DNA from: AC-32 sp963717475
GTDB taxonomy: Bacteria > Actinomycetota > Thermoleophilia > Gaiellales > Gaiellaceae
DNA: 64,000 nucleotides
Assembly: GCA_963717475.1 (NCBI GenBank)
Contig: OY970337.1
Location: 2,542,001-2,606,000, forward strand
Reading direction: 5' to 3'
Notes under the pieces: model-generated
Told to the model about the DNA's origin: nothing
What the model saw: only the letters and a program-made list of their open reading frames with translations
Databases searched by the model: none
Program-made: the position numbers and the translations under genes
Shown here: one piece after another, positions 27,466-37,387 of the stretch
How positions within the stretch are numbered: the stretch's first letter is position 1
Layout: the number at the start of each line of letters is the position of its first letter

Positions 27466-28623
27466 GCGAGCCGCGGCGGGCGCTCGAGGTAGGACTGAAC
27501 CTCCTCTTTCTGACGCCGACGGCGGCCGGTGCCGGCCGTTACGCGACCGAGCTCCTCCCGGCGCTGCTCGAGGCAGAGCCGGGCCTTCGCCTGACCGGTT
27601 TCGTCGGCGCTGACGCTCCGCCGACCTCTTCGAGCACGACTGGTCGCGTCGCGTCACGTGGACGCGGTTCCCGACGCAGACGCGGCTGAAGACGCATATC
27701 CCCGCCCAGATGACGGCGGTGCCGCTCGCAGCGGCGCGCCGGAAGCTCGATCTCCTCCACAGCCCCGCGAATCTCGGGCCGCTCTTCACGCCCGGGGTGG
27801 CCCATGTCGTGACGCTGCTCGACGTGATCTGGAAGCACCAGAAGGAGGCGTGGGAAGAGGGACCTGTCGCCCGGGGCTTCGGGGCGCTCTCGCGGCTCGT
27901 CGCGCGCAACGCCGACCGTGTGATCGCGATCTCCGAGTCCGCACGCCGTGACATCGTGGCTTCGCTGGACCTCGACCCCGCTACGGTCGACGTGGCGCCG
28001 CTCGGCGTCCGGAGACCGCATCGAGCTCTGCCCGACGGTGAAGCTGAGGTCCGAAAGCGGCTGGACCTCGGCGACCGGCTGGTCGTCCTGTCCGTCGCCC
28101 AGAAACGGCCCTACAAGAACCTCGCGTCGCTCGTGCGCGCGCTTCCGGACCTGGAATCAGCGGCGCTCGTGCTGGTCGGGTCGTCGACGCCTCACGAGGA
28201 CGAGTTGCGCGACCTCGCCGCGCAGCTGGGGGTGACGGGCAGCGTCCGGTTCCTCGACTGGGTGCCCGACGACGAGCTCGAGCAGCTGTACGGCGCCGCA
28301 GCCTGCTTCGTGCTCCCGTCGCTGATCGAGGGGTTTGGCCTACCGGTGCTCGAAGCGATGGCACGTGACGTCCCCGTCGCCTGCTCGAACAGGCCTGCCC
28401 TCCCGGAGGTGGCCGGGGATGCCGCACTGTTCTTCGAGCCAAGGACCAGGCGGCGGTCACCGCGGCGATTCGACGACTGCTCGACGATCGCGAGCTCGCA
28501 GGTGGGCTCGTCGAGCGCGGGCGCGCACGAGTCGAGCTCTTCACGTGGCGCCGAACAGCCGAGGCGACGCTCTCGACCTATCGCCGTGCCGTTGCCGCGT
28601 CGCCCGCGAGCGCGCGCACGTAG
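27462..28623 (+). CDS. Glycosyltransferase family 4, two apparent frameshifts
   Basis: Three frames join into one GT4 protein of about 387 residues. TTG 27462 gives LEVGLNLLFLTPTAAGAGRY up to about 27620. The frame then shifts to DLFEHDWSRRVTWTRFPTQ and runs through LLHSPANLGP, VTLLDVIWKHQ, RVIAISESARRDIV, VLSVAQKRPYKNLASLVRAL and PSLIEGFGLPVLEAMARDVP (E-x7-E). At about 28440 it shifts again to KDQAAVTAAIRRLLDDRELA and ends RTAEATLSTYRRAVAASPAS. Each shift equals one base. The last 46 bases overlap the convergent GT4 gene at 28578, so the two C-termini share DNA on opposite strands. Confidence 0.75.
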
Positions 28624-29714
28624 CTCGCGATTGTTGCGTGAGCGGTCTTGCGCCAGTCGAATTTGCGGGCTTGCTCGGGTCCTGCGCGACGAAGGTGGTC
28701 GCGCAGGCTCGCATCGCAGAGAAGTCGTCGATCGCCTGCGCAATCGCGGCCGTGTCGGTTGGATCGAAGTAGCGCGCAGCGGTTCCCGCCACCTCGGGCA
28801 GCGACGCAGTATCCGAGCACGCGACGGGAACCCCGCGCACGAGGGCGTCGAGCACGGGCAGCCCGAATCCCTCGGCCAGCGAGGGAAGACGAAGCAGGTC
28901 GCCGCGGCGTAGAGGCCTTCGAGCGTCGCGGCGTCGAGCCAAGCGCGTGAAACGAACACGGTCGCCCGCTTGGCTGCGAAGCTCGAGGAATCGAAGACCG
29001 TCTCGTAGCCGGGTGCGACGAGCGACGGGCGACGGCTTGGAACGAAGCCGTGCCATCGCCTTGAGTCAGACGGTCGAGGTTCTTGTGCGGCCGTTTCGCA
29101 GAGACGGTCAGGACAATCGGTGCTTCGCCGAGGCGGAAGCGCTCTCGCAGCTCGGCCTCGGCACGGGGTCGACCGCGTCGAGCCCCGGCCCGTTCATACG
29201 TCACGTCGACGCGGTCCGGGGAGACGCGGAGGAACCGAACGATGTCCGCCTTCGAGGCCTCCGAGACCGTCAGCACACGCCGGGAGCGCCGTGCGGCGAT
29301 CGGCACGAGCAGTGCGAGGCCCCAGGCGAGCACGCCAGCATGCGTCTCGGGAAAGCGCTTGTAGATCACGTCGTGGATCGTGGTCACCTGCGGCACCCGC
29401 GGCCAGGCCGGCGCCGTGGTGAAGAGGTTATGCAGCAGGTCGAGTCGTGCGCGACGCGCGGCTCGGGGCAAGAGCGTCTGTTCCGCGGCGACGCGGCGCG
29501 CCCGGCTGCGCGCATCGAGCCTGAGTTCGACGAGTTCGACGTCCGCTGCCCACTCTTCCTGTCGCAAAGAGGCGGCGGCATCGGTTCCCGCGAAGAGCGT
29601 CAACCGAAGATCGTCCCCCGACGCGAGGAGGGCGGGGATGAGCCGCCGGGCGTAGATCTCACTACCGCCGGTCTCGGCCGGGACGAGGTGGAGCAGGTTG
29701 AGGCCGACGCGCAT
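28578..29714 (-). CDS. Glycosyltransferase family 4, several apparent frameshifts
   Basis: The start at ATG 29714 gives MRVGLNLLHLVPAETGGSEI, close to the plus-strand GT4 at 27462. The first frame continues through TIHDVIYKRFPETHAG and LTVSAKRPHKNLDRL to about 29070. The signal then moves to other frames: RPSLVAPGYETVFDSSSFAA and FVSRAWLDAATLEGLYAAAT (about 28890-29010), SLAEGFGLPVLDALVRGVPV and VAGTAARYFDPTDTAAIAQA (about 28700-28890), and finally KFDWRKTAHATIASYVRAL in the first frame. At least four single-base shifts are needed, with no stop codons within the right frames. Error is more likely than true decay. Confidence 0.65.
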   Translation of the reverse strand: MRVGLNLLHLVPAETGGSEIYARRLIPALLASGDDLRLTLFAGTDAAASLRQEEWAADVELVELRLDARSRARRVAAEQTLLPRAARRARLDLLHNLFTTAPAWPRVPQVTTIHDVIYKRFPETHAGVLAWGLALLVPIAARRSRRVLTVSEASKADIVRFLRVSPDRVDVTYERAGARRGRPRAEAELRERFRLGEAPIVLTVSAKRPHKNLDRLTQGDGTASFQAVARRSSHPATRRSSIPRASQPSGRPCSFHALGSTPRRSKASTPRRPASSSLAGRGIRAARARRPRARGSRRVLGYCVAARGGGNRCALLRSNRHGRDCAGDRRLLCDASLRDHLRRAGPEQARKFDWRKTAHATIASYVRALAGDAATARR

Positions 29715-30783
29715 CAGAGCTCGGAGTCCTGGCCGCTCGTCGAGCAGAGGAGCAAGTGCTGAACGGATGCGCGGCGCGAGCACCTCAGGCCGAAGCTCCG
29801 ACAGGCGCTCCTCGGCCGCGTCGAACAAGGCTGTCGCGCGTCGACCGGGAAGAGGCGGCCGCGTGAAGCGCTTCGGCCACGACGGCCGGATCATCGCCGT
29901 CGAGTACGAGCCCCGCTCCTCCGACGGTCTCGGGCACCGCACCCGCCGCGCGTGCCACGACGGGGAGTCCGTGAGCGAGCGACTCGATCAGCGGAGCGCA
30001 GAAGCCCTCGTGAACGGACATCGACAGATAGACGTCGGCGTACCGGTACCAGGCGTCGCGGGCGGCGGAGGAGATCTGCCCCGTGAAGAAGACGCGGCGA
30101 GCGCCGACGCGCGCGATCAGGGCCTCGAGCGCCCTGCGGTAGCTCTCGAAGCCACGATCGGAGCCGATCACCACGAGCGATGCCTCTGGGGCATGGTGTT
30201 GCTGGTAGAGCGCGAACGACTTGACGACATCCTCGAGCCGCTTGTTCGGCGCGAGCCGCCCGACCGTCAGCACCGTCGGATCCCGGTTCGGGCGCCGCCG
30301 CGGAACCTCTGAGGGCACATCGAGCAGGAGCGGCACGACGGTCGCGTCGCCGAGACCGGCCTCGCGCAGGTCGATGGCGTTGAAGCTCGAGTCGGCAATC
30401 AGCGCGTCGATCTTCCCGCGGAAGACCGTCAGGCCGTCGCGCCCGCGGTCACACAGCGCGGCGACGTCGGGATTGAACTCACGCAGCAGCCGGCCGGGGG
30501 TGATGTTGTGGTAGCAGAGAGCGAGTCGCGCATTCGACTCGAGCGCGGTCTTCATCGTGGAGCTCCAAAGGGCGTAGCGGAGGATGAGGGGATTCCCCCG
30601 AAGTATTCGGCGGCCCGCACGGTCCATCCGGTGCACGCGGCCGAGGAGGTCTGGGTGCACGTGTTCCGCGACGACCTCGCTCTCGTAGCCCCAGCCGTGC
30701 AGGAGCTCGCGCCACCCGAACGCCTGGTCGGTGACGGCGTCGTAGGGGGCGGCCGTGGGAAGGAGCTGATGCACGGCACTCAC
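29715..30783 (-). CDS. Glycosyltransferase family 4, apparent frameshift near the 3' end
   Basis: The start at GTG 30783 follows the previous stop by ten bases and gives VSAVHQLLPTAAPYDAVTDQ. CYHNITPGRLLREFNPDVAA, VLTVGRLAPNKRLEDVVKSF and MSVHEGFCAPLIESLAHGLP are donor-side motifs, the last with E-x7-E. The frame shifts near 29833, after which FDAAEERLSELRPEVLAPRI continues toward the next gene. The stop is uncertain because the continuing frame runs into the following ATG; another indel near 29720-29760 may exist. It is a tandem paralogue of the gene at 30794-31837, whose N- and C-termini have matching sequences. Confidence 0.7.
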
Positions 30784-30793
30784 GCGGCAGGCC

Positions 30794-31837
30794 TCAGAGC
30801 AGCGGGGCGAGCGCCGATCGCAGCTGCGCCGCGAGCGCCTCCGGCCGCAATTCCTGAAGGCGGGCATCGGCAGCGTCGAAGAGCAAGCTTCTCGTCGACG
30901 GCGAGGAGGCGAGCTCGTGAAGCGCCTCCGCGACGAGCGGCAGGTCCGCGCCGTCGACCACGATGCCCGCGCCGCCGAGCGTCTCCGGCATGGCGCCGGC
31001 CTCGCGCGCCACCACCGGCACGCCGTGGGCGAGCGCCTCGATCAGCGGCAGGCAGAACCCCTCGTGCACCGACATCGACAGGAAGACGTCCGCCCGCTCG
31101 TACCACGCGTCCCGGTCCTCCGCCGGGATCGGTCCCGTGAAGATCACGCCCTCGGCGCCGACGTGAGCGACGAGCAACTCGAGTGCGCGGCGATAGCTCT
31201 CGAATCCTGAGTCGGAGCCAACCATCACCAGCGACGCGTCCGGAGCGCGGTGTTGCTGATAGAGCGCAAAGGCCTTGATCACGTCCTCGACGCGCTTGTT
31301 CGGGACGATGCGTCCGACTGTCAGGACGACCGGTTCCGGCTTCGGCTCGCGTCGAGGGATTTCGGGTGGCAGGTCGAGCATGAGCGGGACGACCGTCACC
31401 TCGCCGAGCCCCGCCTCCCGCAGCTCGGACGCGCTGTACTCCGAGGCCGCCAGCAGTGCGTCGGTCCGGCCCTTGAAGAGAGGGAGAGCGCTCCGGCCAC
31501 GATCGGAGATGTCTGCCGAGAGCTCGTTGAAGTCGCGGAGCAGGTCTCCAGGCGTGATGTTGTGGTAGTAGACCGCCAGGGGGCCCTTCGCTTCGAGCGC
31601 CGCCTCCGCGGTCGGGCTCCAGCCCGCGTAGTGGAGGACGAGACCGCCTTCGTTCACGAGCCGCCTTCCAGCGCGATCGAGCGGATGGGCGTCCCCGAGC
31701 AGGTCTGCATCTACGTATTCGGCGACGATCTCGCTCTCCAGACCCCACCCGCGTAGCAGGCCTCGCCAGAAGAACGCCTGGTTCGTGACCGCATCGTGTG
31801 GCTCCGCGGCGTGCACAAGCTGGTGCACGGCTTTCAT
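30794..31837 (-). CDS. Glycosyltransferase family 4 (GT-B), intact
   Basis: The 347-residue protein begins MKAVHQLVHAAEPHDAVTNQ and keeps one frame throughout. It has YYHNITPGDLLRDFNELSAD, VLTVGRIVPNKRVEDVIKAF, a GFESYRRALELLVAHV segment and MSVHEGFCLPLIEALAHGVP with both glutamates of E-x7-E. It is the intact member of a tandem pair with the gene at 29715-30783. It overlaps the previous gene by four bases (ATGA) and belongs to the minus-strand operon that starts at 36226. Confidence 0.88.
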   Translation of the reverse strand: MKAVHQLVHAAEPHDAVTNQAFFWRGLLRGWGLESEIVAEYVDADLLGDAHPLDRAGRRLVNEGGLVLHYAGWSPTAEAALEAKGPLAVYYHNITPGDLLRDFNELSADISDRGRSALPLFKGRTDALLAASEYSASELREAGLGEVTVVPLMLDLPPEIPRREPKPEPVVLTVGRIVPNKRVEDVIKAFALYQQHRAPDASLVMVGSDSGFESYRRALELLVAHVGAEGVIFTGPIPAEDRDAWYERADVFLSMSVHEGFCLPLIEALAHGVPVVAREAGAMPETLGGAGIVVDGADLPLVAEALHELASSPSTRSLLFDAADARLQELRPEALAAQLRSALAPLL

Positions 31838-32982
31838 GCGGGGACGCGCCCGTAGACGGCGAGCACCTGCTCCAGCGAGTGATCGAGAGAGAGGCGCTCG
31901 GCGTTGCGTTCGTACCAGTCCGCGGTGGAGTCCCGCAGAGCCTGGCCGCCGTCGTACACGCGCAGGATCGCAGCGGCGAGCTCTTCAGGGTCGGCCGAAT
32001 CGGCGACCGCCCCGTTCTCTCCCTCCTCGACGAGCTCCGTGGCGGCATTGTCGGGAGCACGGACTACCACCGAGGGCACGCCGAGGGCGGCCGCCTCGAT
32101 CACGACGAGGCCGTACCCCTCTCGCCTCGACGGCAGCGCGAGGCAGAGGGCGCGCCGCAGCGAACTGCGCAGCCGGTCCTCGCTCACGAATCCGGGGGCT
32201 TCCACGGCCCCGTCGAGCGCGCTGTCGGCGATCAGTCGCAGCAGCTCCGGGCGTGACGGCCCGTCTCCGAAGATCTCCCCGCGCAGGTCGGCCACTCGCG
32301 TCCGCGCACGCGCAATCGCAGGCACGAGCGCGCTCGCCTGCTTCTCCGGAATGTGGCGGCCGGCGAAGACGACCACCGGTTCCGCGGGCTCCGGACGCGT
32401 GCCGGGCGGCCCGGCGTAGATGCCGCCGAGCACCGTCACCTCGCCACGGAGACCCTGCTCCACCAGCCGGCGCGCAAACAGCTGCGAGTAGCAAAGAGCC
32501 TCGTGACGGATCCGAATGCACCGGCGCTGCACCATGAACCCGAGAGCGCCGGCAAGCGGCCCCAGGTACTCGCGCCAGTACTCGCGCGACCAGACCTCGA
32601 ACCAGTCGACGACGATGCGGAAGCGGTGGCCTCTGCGTGCGAAGGCCGCGGCGAGCAGGGAAAAATACGGGAACGACGCCGTGTGGACGACGTCATACCG
32701 ACCGCCCTCGCGCGTGAGGTGCCGGAGAACGCCGAGGCCGAACCGTAATGCCGGCGTGATCCGCCTCCGACCGCTACCGGTGTAGAAGGCGCCCCCGGGC
32801 GCGACGGCCACGACCTCGACGCCCGGTACGTCCAAGGTCTCGCTCCGCGGCCAGTGGCGCATGGTCAGATACGTGACCTGATGACCCTCTTGCGCGAGGC
32901 GCTCGGCGAGGTCGCGGTACCAGCGCTCTGCGCCGCCGATGGTGTAGGGGAAGAACAGGTCGTAGACGAGGCAGATCTGCAT
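31834..32982 (-). CDS. Glycosyltransferase family 4 (GT-B)
   Basis: The 382-residue protein starts at ATG 32982 with MQICLVYDLFFPYTIGGAER and has WYRDLAERLAQEGHQVTYLT, then VDWFEVWSREYWREYLG in the acceptor half. The donor half shows VVFAGRHIPEKQASALVPAI, FGDGPSRPELLRLI and SRREGYGLVVIEAAALGVPS (E-x7-E). An upstream in-frame ATG at 33150 would overlap the membrane protein gene and is not used. It is co-directional with the other minus-strand glycan genes and overlaps its downstream neighbour by four bases. Confidence 0.86.
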   Translation of the reverse strand: MQICLVYDLFFPYTIGGAERWYRDLAERLAQEGHQVTYLTMRHWPRSETLDVPGVEVVAVAPGGAFYTGSGRRRITPALRFGLGVLRHLTREGGRYDVVHTASFPYFSLLAAAFARRGHRFRIVVDWFEVWSREYWREYLGPLAGALGFMVQRRCIRIRHEALCYSQLFARRLVEQGLRGEVTVLGGIYAGPPGTRPEPAEPVVVFAGRHIPEKQASALVPAIARARTRVADLRGEIFGDGPSRPELLRLIADSALDGAVEAPGFVSEDRLRSSLRRALCLALPSRREGYGLVVIEAAALGVPSVVVRAPDNAATELVEEGENGAVADSADPEELAAAILRVYDGGQALRDSTADWYERNAERLSLDHSLEQVLAVYGRVPA

Positions 32983-33011
32983 GCTCGGCGCGGAGAGTGG
33001 GGCCTGGAGCG

Positions 33012-34988
33012 TCAGGCGCTGCCCGCGTGCGGCCGCTCCACCTGGTTGCGTGAGTCCGACGTCGCAAGTTGGCGAGACCGCCGCATCAGCCAGACGAATA
33101 GCCATCCGACGACGATCGTGCCGCCGATCCAAAGGCACTCGAGGATCCACGCCGGCAGCCGGGCGTAAGCACAGTCCGGACCGCCTCGACGTTCACCGGG
33201 CCTGCTGTGAGTGTCCCCAGCCCCTCGTAGTACATCCGGGTCTCGACGAGGTATTCGCCCGGCGTCTTGAAGCTGAGGGTGCGGCTTGCCCCCGTGAGAT
33301 CGGATCTCGCCGGCGGTCAGCACTTTCGACGCGAAGATCCTTGGCGGCAGGCTGCCGACCGCCTCGATCCTCGCCACAGGGACTTTGTCGGCGACACCGG
33401 TAATTCCGAGCGGAAGTGTCGCGCGGTAGGTGCCTTCGTTGAGAGGGGAGTACGGCCCCCAGAAGAGGTAGCCCGCTCCGTCGCGCCCCGCTTTCGCGAC
33501 GAGTGCCTGGCCGCGTATGTGGCCGGTCTGGTGGGGCGCCTGACCCGGATTGAGAACGAACGAGGTCGGCATGTGGCCGTGCCCAGCGGGTACGCCACGG
33601 CGGCTGTCCCGCAGGCCGAACATCCGCGGCTTGTCGCCGAGCGGGTAGAGGCCTTGGAAGTCCTTCATCGCGGCAGAACGCGAACAGGATCGAAACCGCC
33701 AAGAGCGGCACGAACAGAAATCGCGAGGCGCGGACGTGTTGGATGAGGAGTGCGATGGGGATCGCGACGAGCGGAATCACGATCATCGGATACCTGGCCG
33801 GAAGTCCCCAGCCGAACCCCGGGTTTCCGCTCGCCACCAGGAGTAGGTAGGCAACTGCCGCGCCGACAAAGGCGGCGGCGCGCCAGCCGAACCAGTAGAC
33901 AAGACATCCGAGCGCCGCGAGTCCCAGCCATTGAACCGGGGCAAAGGGGATCCACCCGCCCGACGGGGCTGAGCAGGTTTGTGAGCGTAAAGTCGTACAG
34001 CGAGCGCCAGCCGGCGGAGCCCACATTCGCACTCGAGTACGCGTGGTACGGCGCTAGGGGGTTCGGGCTTCCGTAGAGATGCTTGAACGTCACGGCGAGG
34101 AGTCCGAGAACAACTACGTACGGGACGGCCACGGGTAGGGCTACCGTGCGCCAGTTCCTGATCCCGGTTACGGCGTAACCGACGACGGTTGCACCGACGG
34201 CTCGGAACCGTCGGACGACCCTGCCGCCGTGCGGAGGCTCCGCTCCATCCCATCGCGCTGCGCAGGCTGCGATCGCGAGACCGACGACTGCCGCGAGCGA
34301 CAGCGCGACGTAGCGCACGTGGAGCCAGACGAGAGCAGCAGCAGCAGCGGAACCGAGCGCGAGGGCCGCCGGCGACGACGCGCCCACGACCATGATTCGG
34401 AGGCACGCGACCACGAGCAGCGCTCCGGGAAGCTCAGGGTAGATCTGGTCGGAAAACGCCAGCACCGGGAGGCAGAACATCGCGGCGAGCCAGGCTGCGG
34501 TTCGGTAGGGCTGGCGCAGCCTCAGGTCTCGGAGCAGGCGATACAGCTGATCCGCCAAGAGCGCGGCAATGAGCACCATCGCGATCCGGGCGCCCGTCAA
34601 CCCGCCGAGCGCGACCGCGGGGGCGAGGAGGATCGAAATACCGATCGGGTGCACCGGCCGCAGCTGCGGGGACTTGCCGAACGTCGCCGCCTGGTTGTAG
34701 TGATCGAGCGGAAAGATGTTGACGACTCCCAGCGTTCGGTCGCGGCTCGCGTAGTCGTTCCTGAGGTCGATATCGCGGTCGTACGCAAGGCTCTCGGCGG
34801 CGAGCAGGTAGTGCGGCTCGTCGCCCGCGGTTTCAGGGCGTATGTGCAAGAAGGCGCCCAGGTAGACGGCGAAGGCGAGGGCGAACGGCGCGAGCTGCGC
34901 GGCGATGCGCCAGAGGCGACACGCGCTCGCGAGGCGGCGCCGCGGTGACCGATCGAGCTTCTACTGCGTTGGTCGTGTTGCTGGCCAC
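33012..34988 (-). CDS. Large GT-C-like membrane glycosyltransferase, many apparent frameshifts
   Basis: No single frame spans this gene, but protein signal runs across it. A likely start is GTG 34988. Near 34918 the frame changes to RLWRIAAQLAPFALAFAVYL, then GDEPHYLLAAESLAYDRDID and NDYASRD, a typical entry of GT-C membrane enzymes that use polyprenyl-linked sugars. Helices follow to LTNLLSPVG, a shift near 33955 leads to WIPFAPVQWLGLAALGC, another near 33665 to MKDFQGLYPLGDKPRMFG, and others near 33300 and 33165 lead to DLTGASRTLSFKTPGEYLVE and a final helix WIGGTIVVGWLFVWLMRRS. At least five shifts are required. It is probably a 620-650 residue enzyme damaged by sequence errors. Confidence 0.6.
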
Positions 34989-35005
34989 GGGAGCAACCCG
35001 GCGCG

Positions 35006-36226
35006 CTACCGGCGCCGCAGCCTGAGCACGCTCAGGAAGAGAGCCGACAGCGAGGTCTGCACTCCGCACGCGATCAGCGTGGCACCCGGGATGACGATCC
35101 GGAGCGTGTGCGGGTAGTTCAGACGCCCGAAGCTGGCTGCGTTCCAGGTCGACAGGGCGTAGACCGAGAGGCCGAGGCCGCACGCCACGAGCAGGACGCC
35201 CGCGAGGAGGAAGCGCTCCAGCGCTCCGGGACGATCGAGCAGCCGGCGGATCCGCAGGTCGTCGGGAAGGAGGCCCTCTTTGATCCCGAACCACCGCGCG
35301 GTGAGGAAGAAATAGACGGCCTGCAGCCCGACGACGACCGCCAGGCCGAAGTACAGGAGCGTGCTCACGTCGAAGCCGATGCCGCCGACCGTCCGGTTTC
35401 CAGGCAGAAGCCAGGCCATCCCGGCGATCCCCAGGAAGAAGAACGCCAGCCCCGGATAGAGGAACAGCCACTTCGGGCTGTAGAGCAGCAACAGGCGGAT
35501 CGACTTCCAGCCGTCCTTCCAGGTGTTCAGGTGTGGCTCGCGCCCCTCGGCATCCGGCGAGAGCGTCGTCGGCACCTCCGTGACCCGCAAGCCGGCCATG
35601 GTGGCCTTGACGATCATCTCGATCGCGAACTCCATGCCGGGCGACTGCACGTCCAGCGCCCGGATCTTCTCGCGGTCGAAGCCGCGGAGCCCGCAGTAGA
35701 TGTCTCCGCACGCGGTCCCGTAGAGCCTGCGGCCGACGAACGACAGAACCGGGTTGCCGAGCTTCTGGTGGAGCCACGGCATCGCGCCCGGCTGGATGCC
35801 TCCTTTGAAGCGATTGCCGGCGACGAGGTCGTAGCCCTCCCTCAGTCGCTCGACGAACGGCTCGAGGTCGGCGAAGTCGTAGCTGTCGTCGGCGTCGCCC
35901 ATGATCACCCACCGCCCGCGCGCAGCGGCGATCCCGCCGGTGAGCGCGCTGCCGTAGCCTCTTTCCGCGACCGGCACGACCCGGGCGCCGAGGTCCTGCG
36001 CGATCTCTTGCGAGCCGTCGGTCGAGCCGTTGTCGGCCACGACGACCTCGCCGGCGATGCCGAGACGCTCGAACGAGTCCTGGGCTTTGCGGATGCAGAT
36101 CCCGATCGTGCGCGCCTCGTCGAGGCACGGAATGACGACGGTCAGCTCGGGAACTGCGAGATCTTCGTCGTGCTCGGGCTGGACCCTCGGCGCAGCTACA
36201 TCTGGGCTAGTCGACTGTGCGGACAT
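35006..36226 (-). CDS. DPM1/GtrB-like glycosyltransferase family 2 with membrane domain
   Basis: The 406-residue protein starts at ATG 36226 and has the GT-A motifs LTVVIPCLDEARTIGICIR, VVVADNGSTDGSQEIAQ, GRWVIMGDADDSYDFADLEP (D-x-D) and GLRGFDREKIRAL, with four hydrophobic helices in its last 150 residues. Enzymes of this kind load a sugar onto polyprenyl phosphate, which then serves GT-C transferases such as the neighbouring gene at 33012. This pairing supports a lipid-linked sugar donor pathway. It leads the minus-strand operon. Confidence 0.85.
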   Translation of the reverse strand: MSAQSTSPDVAAPRVQPEHDEDLAVPELTVVIPCLDEARTIGICIRKAQDSFERLGIAGEVVVADNGSTDGSQEIAQDLGARVVPVAERGYGSALTGGIAAARGRWVIMGDADDSYDFADLEPFVERLREGYDLVAGNRFKGGIQPGAMPWLHQKLGNPVLSFVGRRLYGTACGDIYCGLRGFDREKIRALDVQSPGMEFAIEMIVKATMAGLRVTEVPTTLSPDAEGREPHLNTWKDGWKSIRLLLLYSPKWLFLYPGLAFFFLGIAGMAWLLPGNRTVGGIGFDVSTLLYFGLAVVVGLQAVYFFLTARWFGIKEGLLPDDLRIRRLLDRPGALERFLLAGVLLVACGLGLSVYALSTWNAASFGRLNYPHTLRIVIPGATLIACGVQTSLSALFLSVLRLRRR

Positions 36227-36233
36227 CTGCAAG

Positions 36234-36239
36234 ATCGTA
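36234..36239 (-). promoter_or_regulatory. Predicted -10 box (leaderless)
   Basis: On the minus strand TACGAT lies seven bases before ATG 36226 and supports that start over an upstream in-frame codon. It would head the operon running down to 28578. Confidence 0.45.
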
Positions 36240-36319
36240 CTGTCCCGCAAATGCGGCCCCGGTAATCGCGGGGCCAATCTTCCAGATTGTTAACAAACGA
36301 AAGCCGCGCGCTCTCGGTG

Positions 36320-37332
36320 CTACTGGGGCTCCTTGGTCGCCGTGACCATCGCCACCGTCTCGGCTTCGGGGGGAAGGCTCTCGATCGGTTCGTCGATCCG
36401 CACCCAGGTCGTCGCGTCCCGGCGCTGGACGAGCGTCATGTCCTCGACGTTCCACCCCGCGAGGAGCTCGTCGAGGCCCTGTCGGTCGTAGACGCGGTGG
36501 AACTCGTCCGCCGACGCCTCGCCCACCGACGTCGTCAGGGCCAGCAGCCCGCCGGGGCGCGTCAGCTCGCGCATCCGGCGCATCGCATCCAGGTCGGCAC
36601 GCGGCTTGGTCGCCTGCTGGCCGTACGCCGCCGTTCCGATGTGCTCGATCGTCGAGAGGCAGAGCACGCCGTCGAAATCCGCCTCGCCGTCCCAGTCCTC
36701 GATCTTTCCGGCCACCGTGCGAAGGTGTTCATGCGAGAGCGGGTTCGGACGCGGGTCGAGCGCCGTGACGTGGTAGCCCAACGTGGCAAGGGAAAGGCCG
36801 ACCAGGCTTTCCGACCCGCCGATGTCCAGGATCCTGGCTCCCGGGCCGAGAGCGTGAAGCGCGCTGAACGCATACGGAGCTTCGACGATGCGCTCGTTCA
36901 CCCACTGGAGGGCGACCCGCCCAGATCCGTAACCGACCAGGACCGGCGGGTTGAACCACAAGTTCGCTTGAGCGGCGAATCCTTCGTTGCTCGCGGCGTA
37001 GTTGAGCACCGTCGCGGTGAACTCGTCGAGCTCGTCGATCGGATGCGGGCGGCTCGCGTCGAACAAGAACCGCCCGTGCAGCTGTCGAACGGCTGTACTC
37101 CACTAGGCGGTCCTAGGTGTTTTTCCGAAGCCCGAGTCAGCTGCTCGAGCTGTTCGAGCACCGCTTCGGCCGTTGGAGGCTCGCGGCTGAAGAGAGTCCG
37201 GACTTCCGTGACCGCCTCATGAAGGCCGGCGAACCGCGGGTCGAAGAATCGCCTCGCCGGCCACAGAAGCGCCCTTGCGAGGGACCGCGCCCTGCTGTTC
37301 ACCGGCCCTGCGGGCCGGGCCTCAGTGCTCAC
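36320..37332 (-). CDS. SAM-dependent methyltransferase with N-terminal extension, one apparent frameshift
   Basis: The C-terminal 249 residues (from about 37066) carry a class I fold: ARILDIGGSESLVGLSLATL (motif I), VTALDPRPNPLSHEHL, DFDGVLCLSTIEHIG and LTRPGGLLALTTSVGEA. Upstream, in another frame, ARALLWPARRFFDPRFAG and EAVLEQLEQLTRASEKH read like a helical N-terminal region, joined through a shift at about 37085-37110. The start may be GTG 37332. It stands divergent to the FkbM-like gene at 37388. Glycan methylation is likely from context. Confidence 0.7.
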
Positions 37333-37387
37333 GAACGATGCGGGCGGCGGTTCTCGAAGGCATTCCATACAGTCTGGCATACCATCG

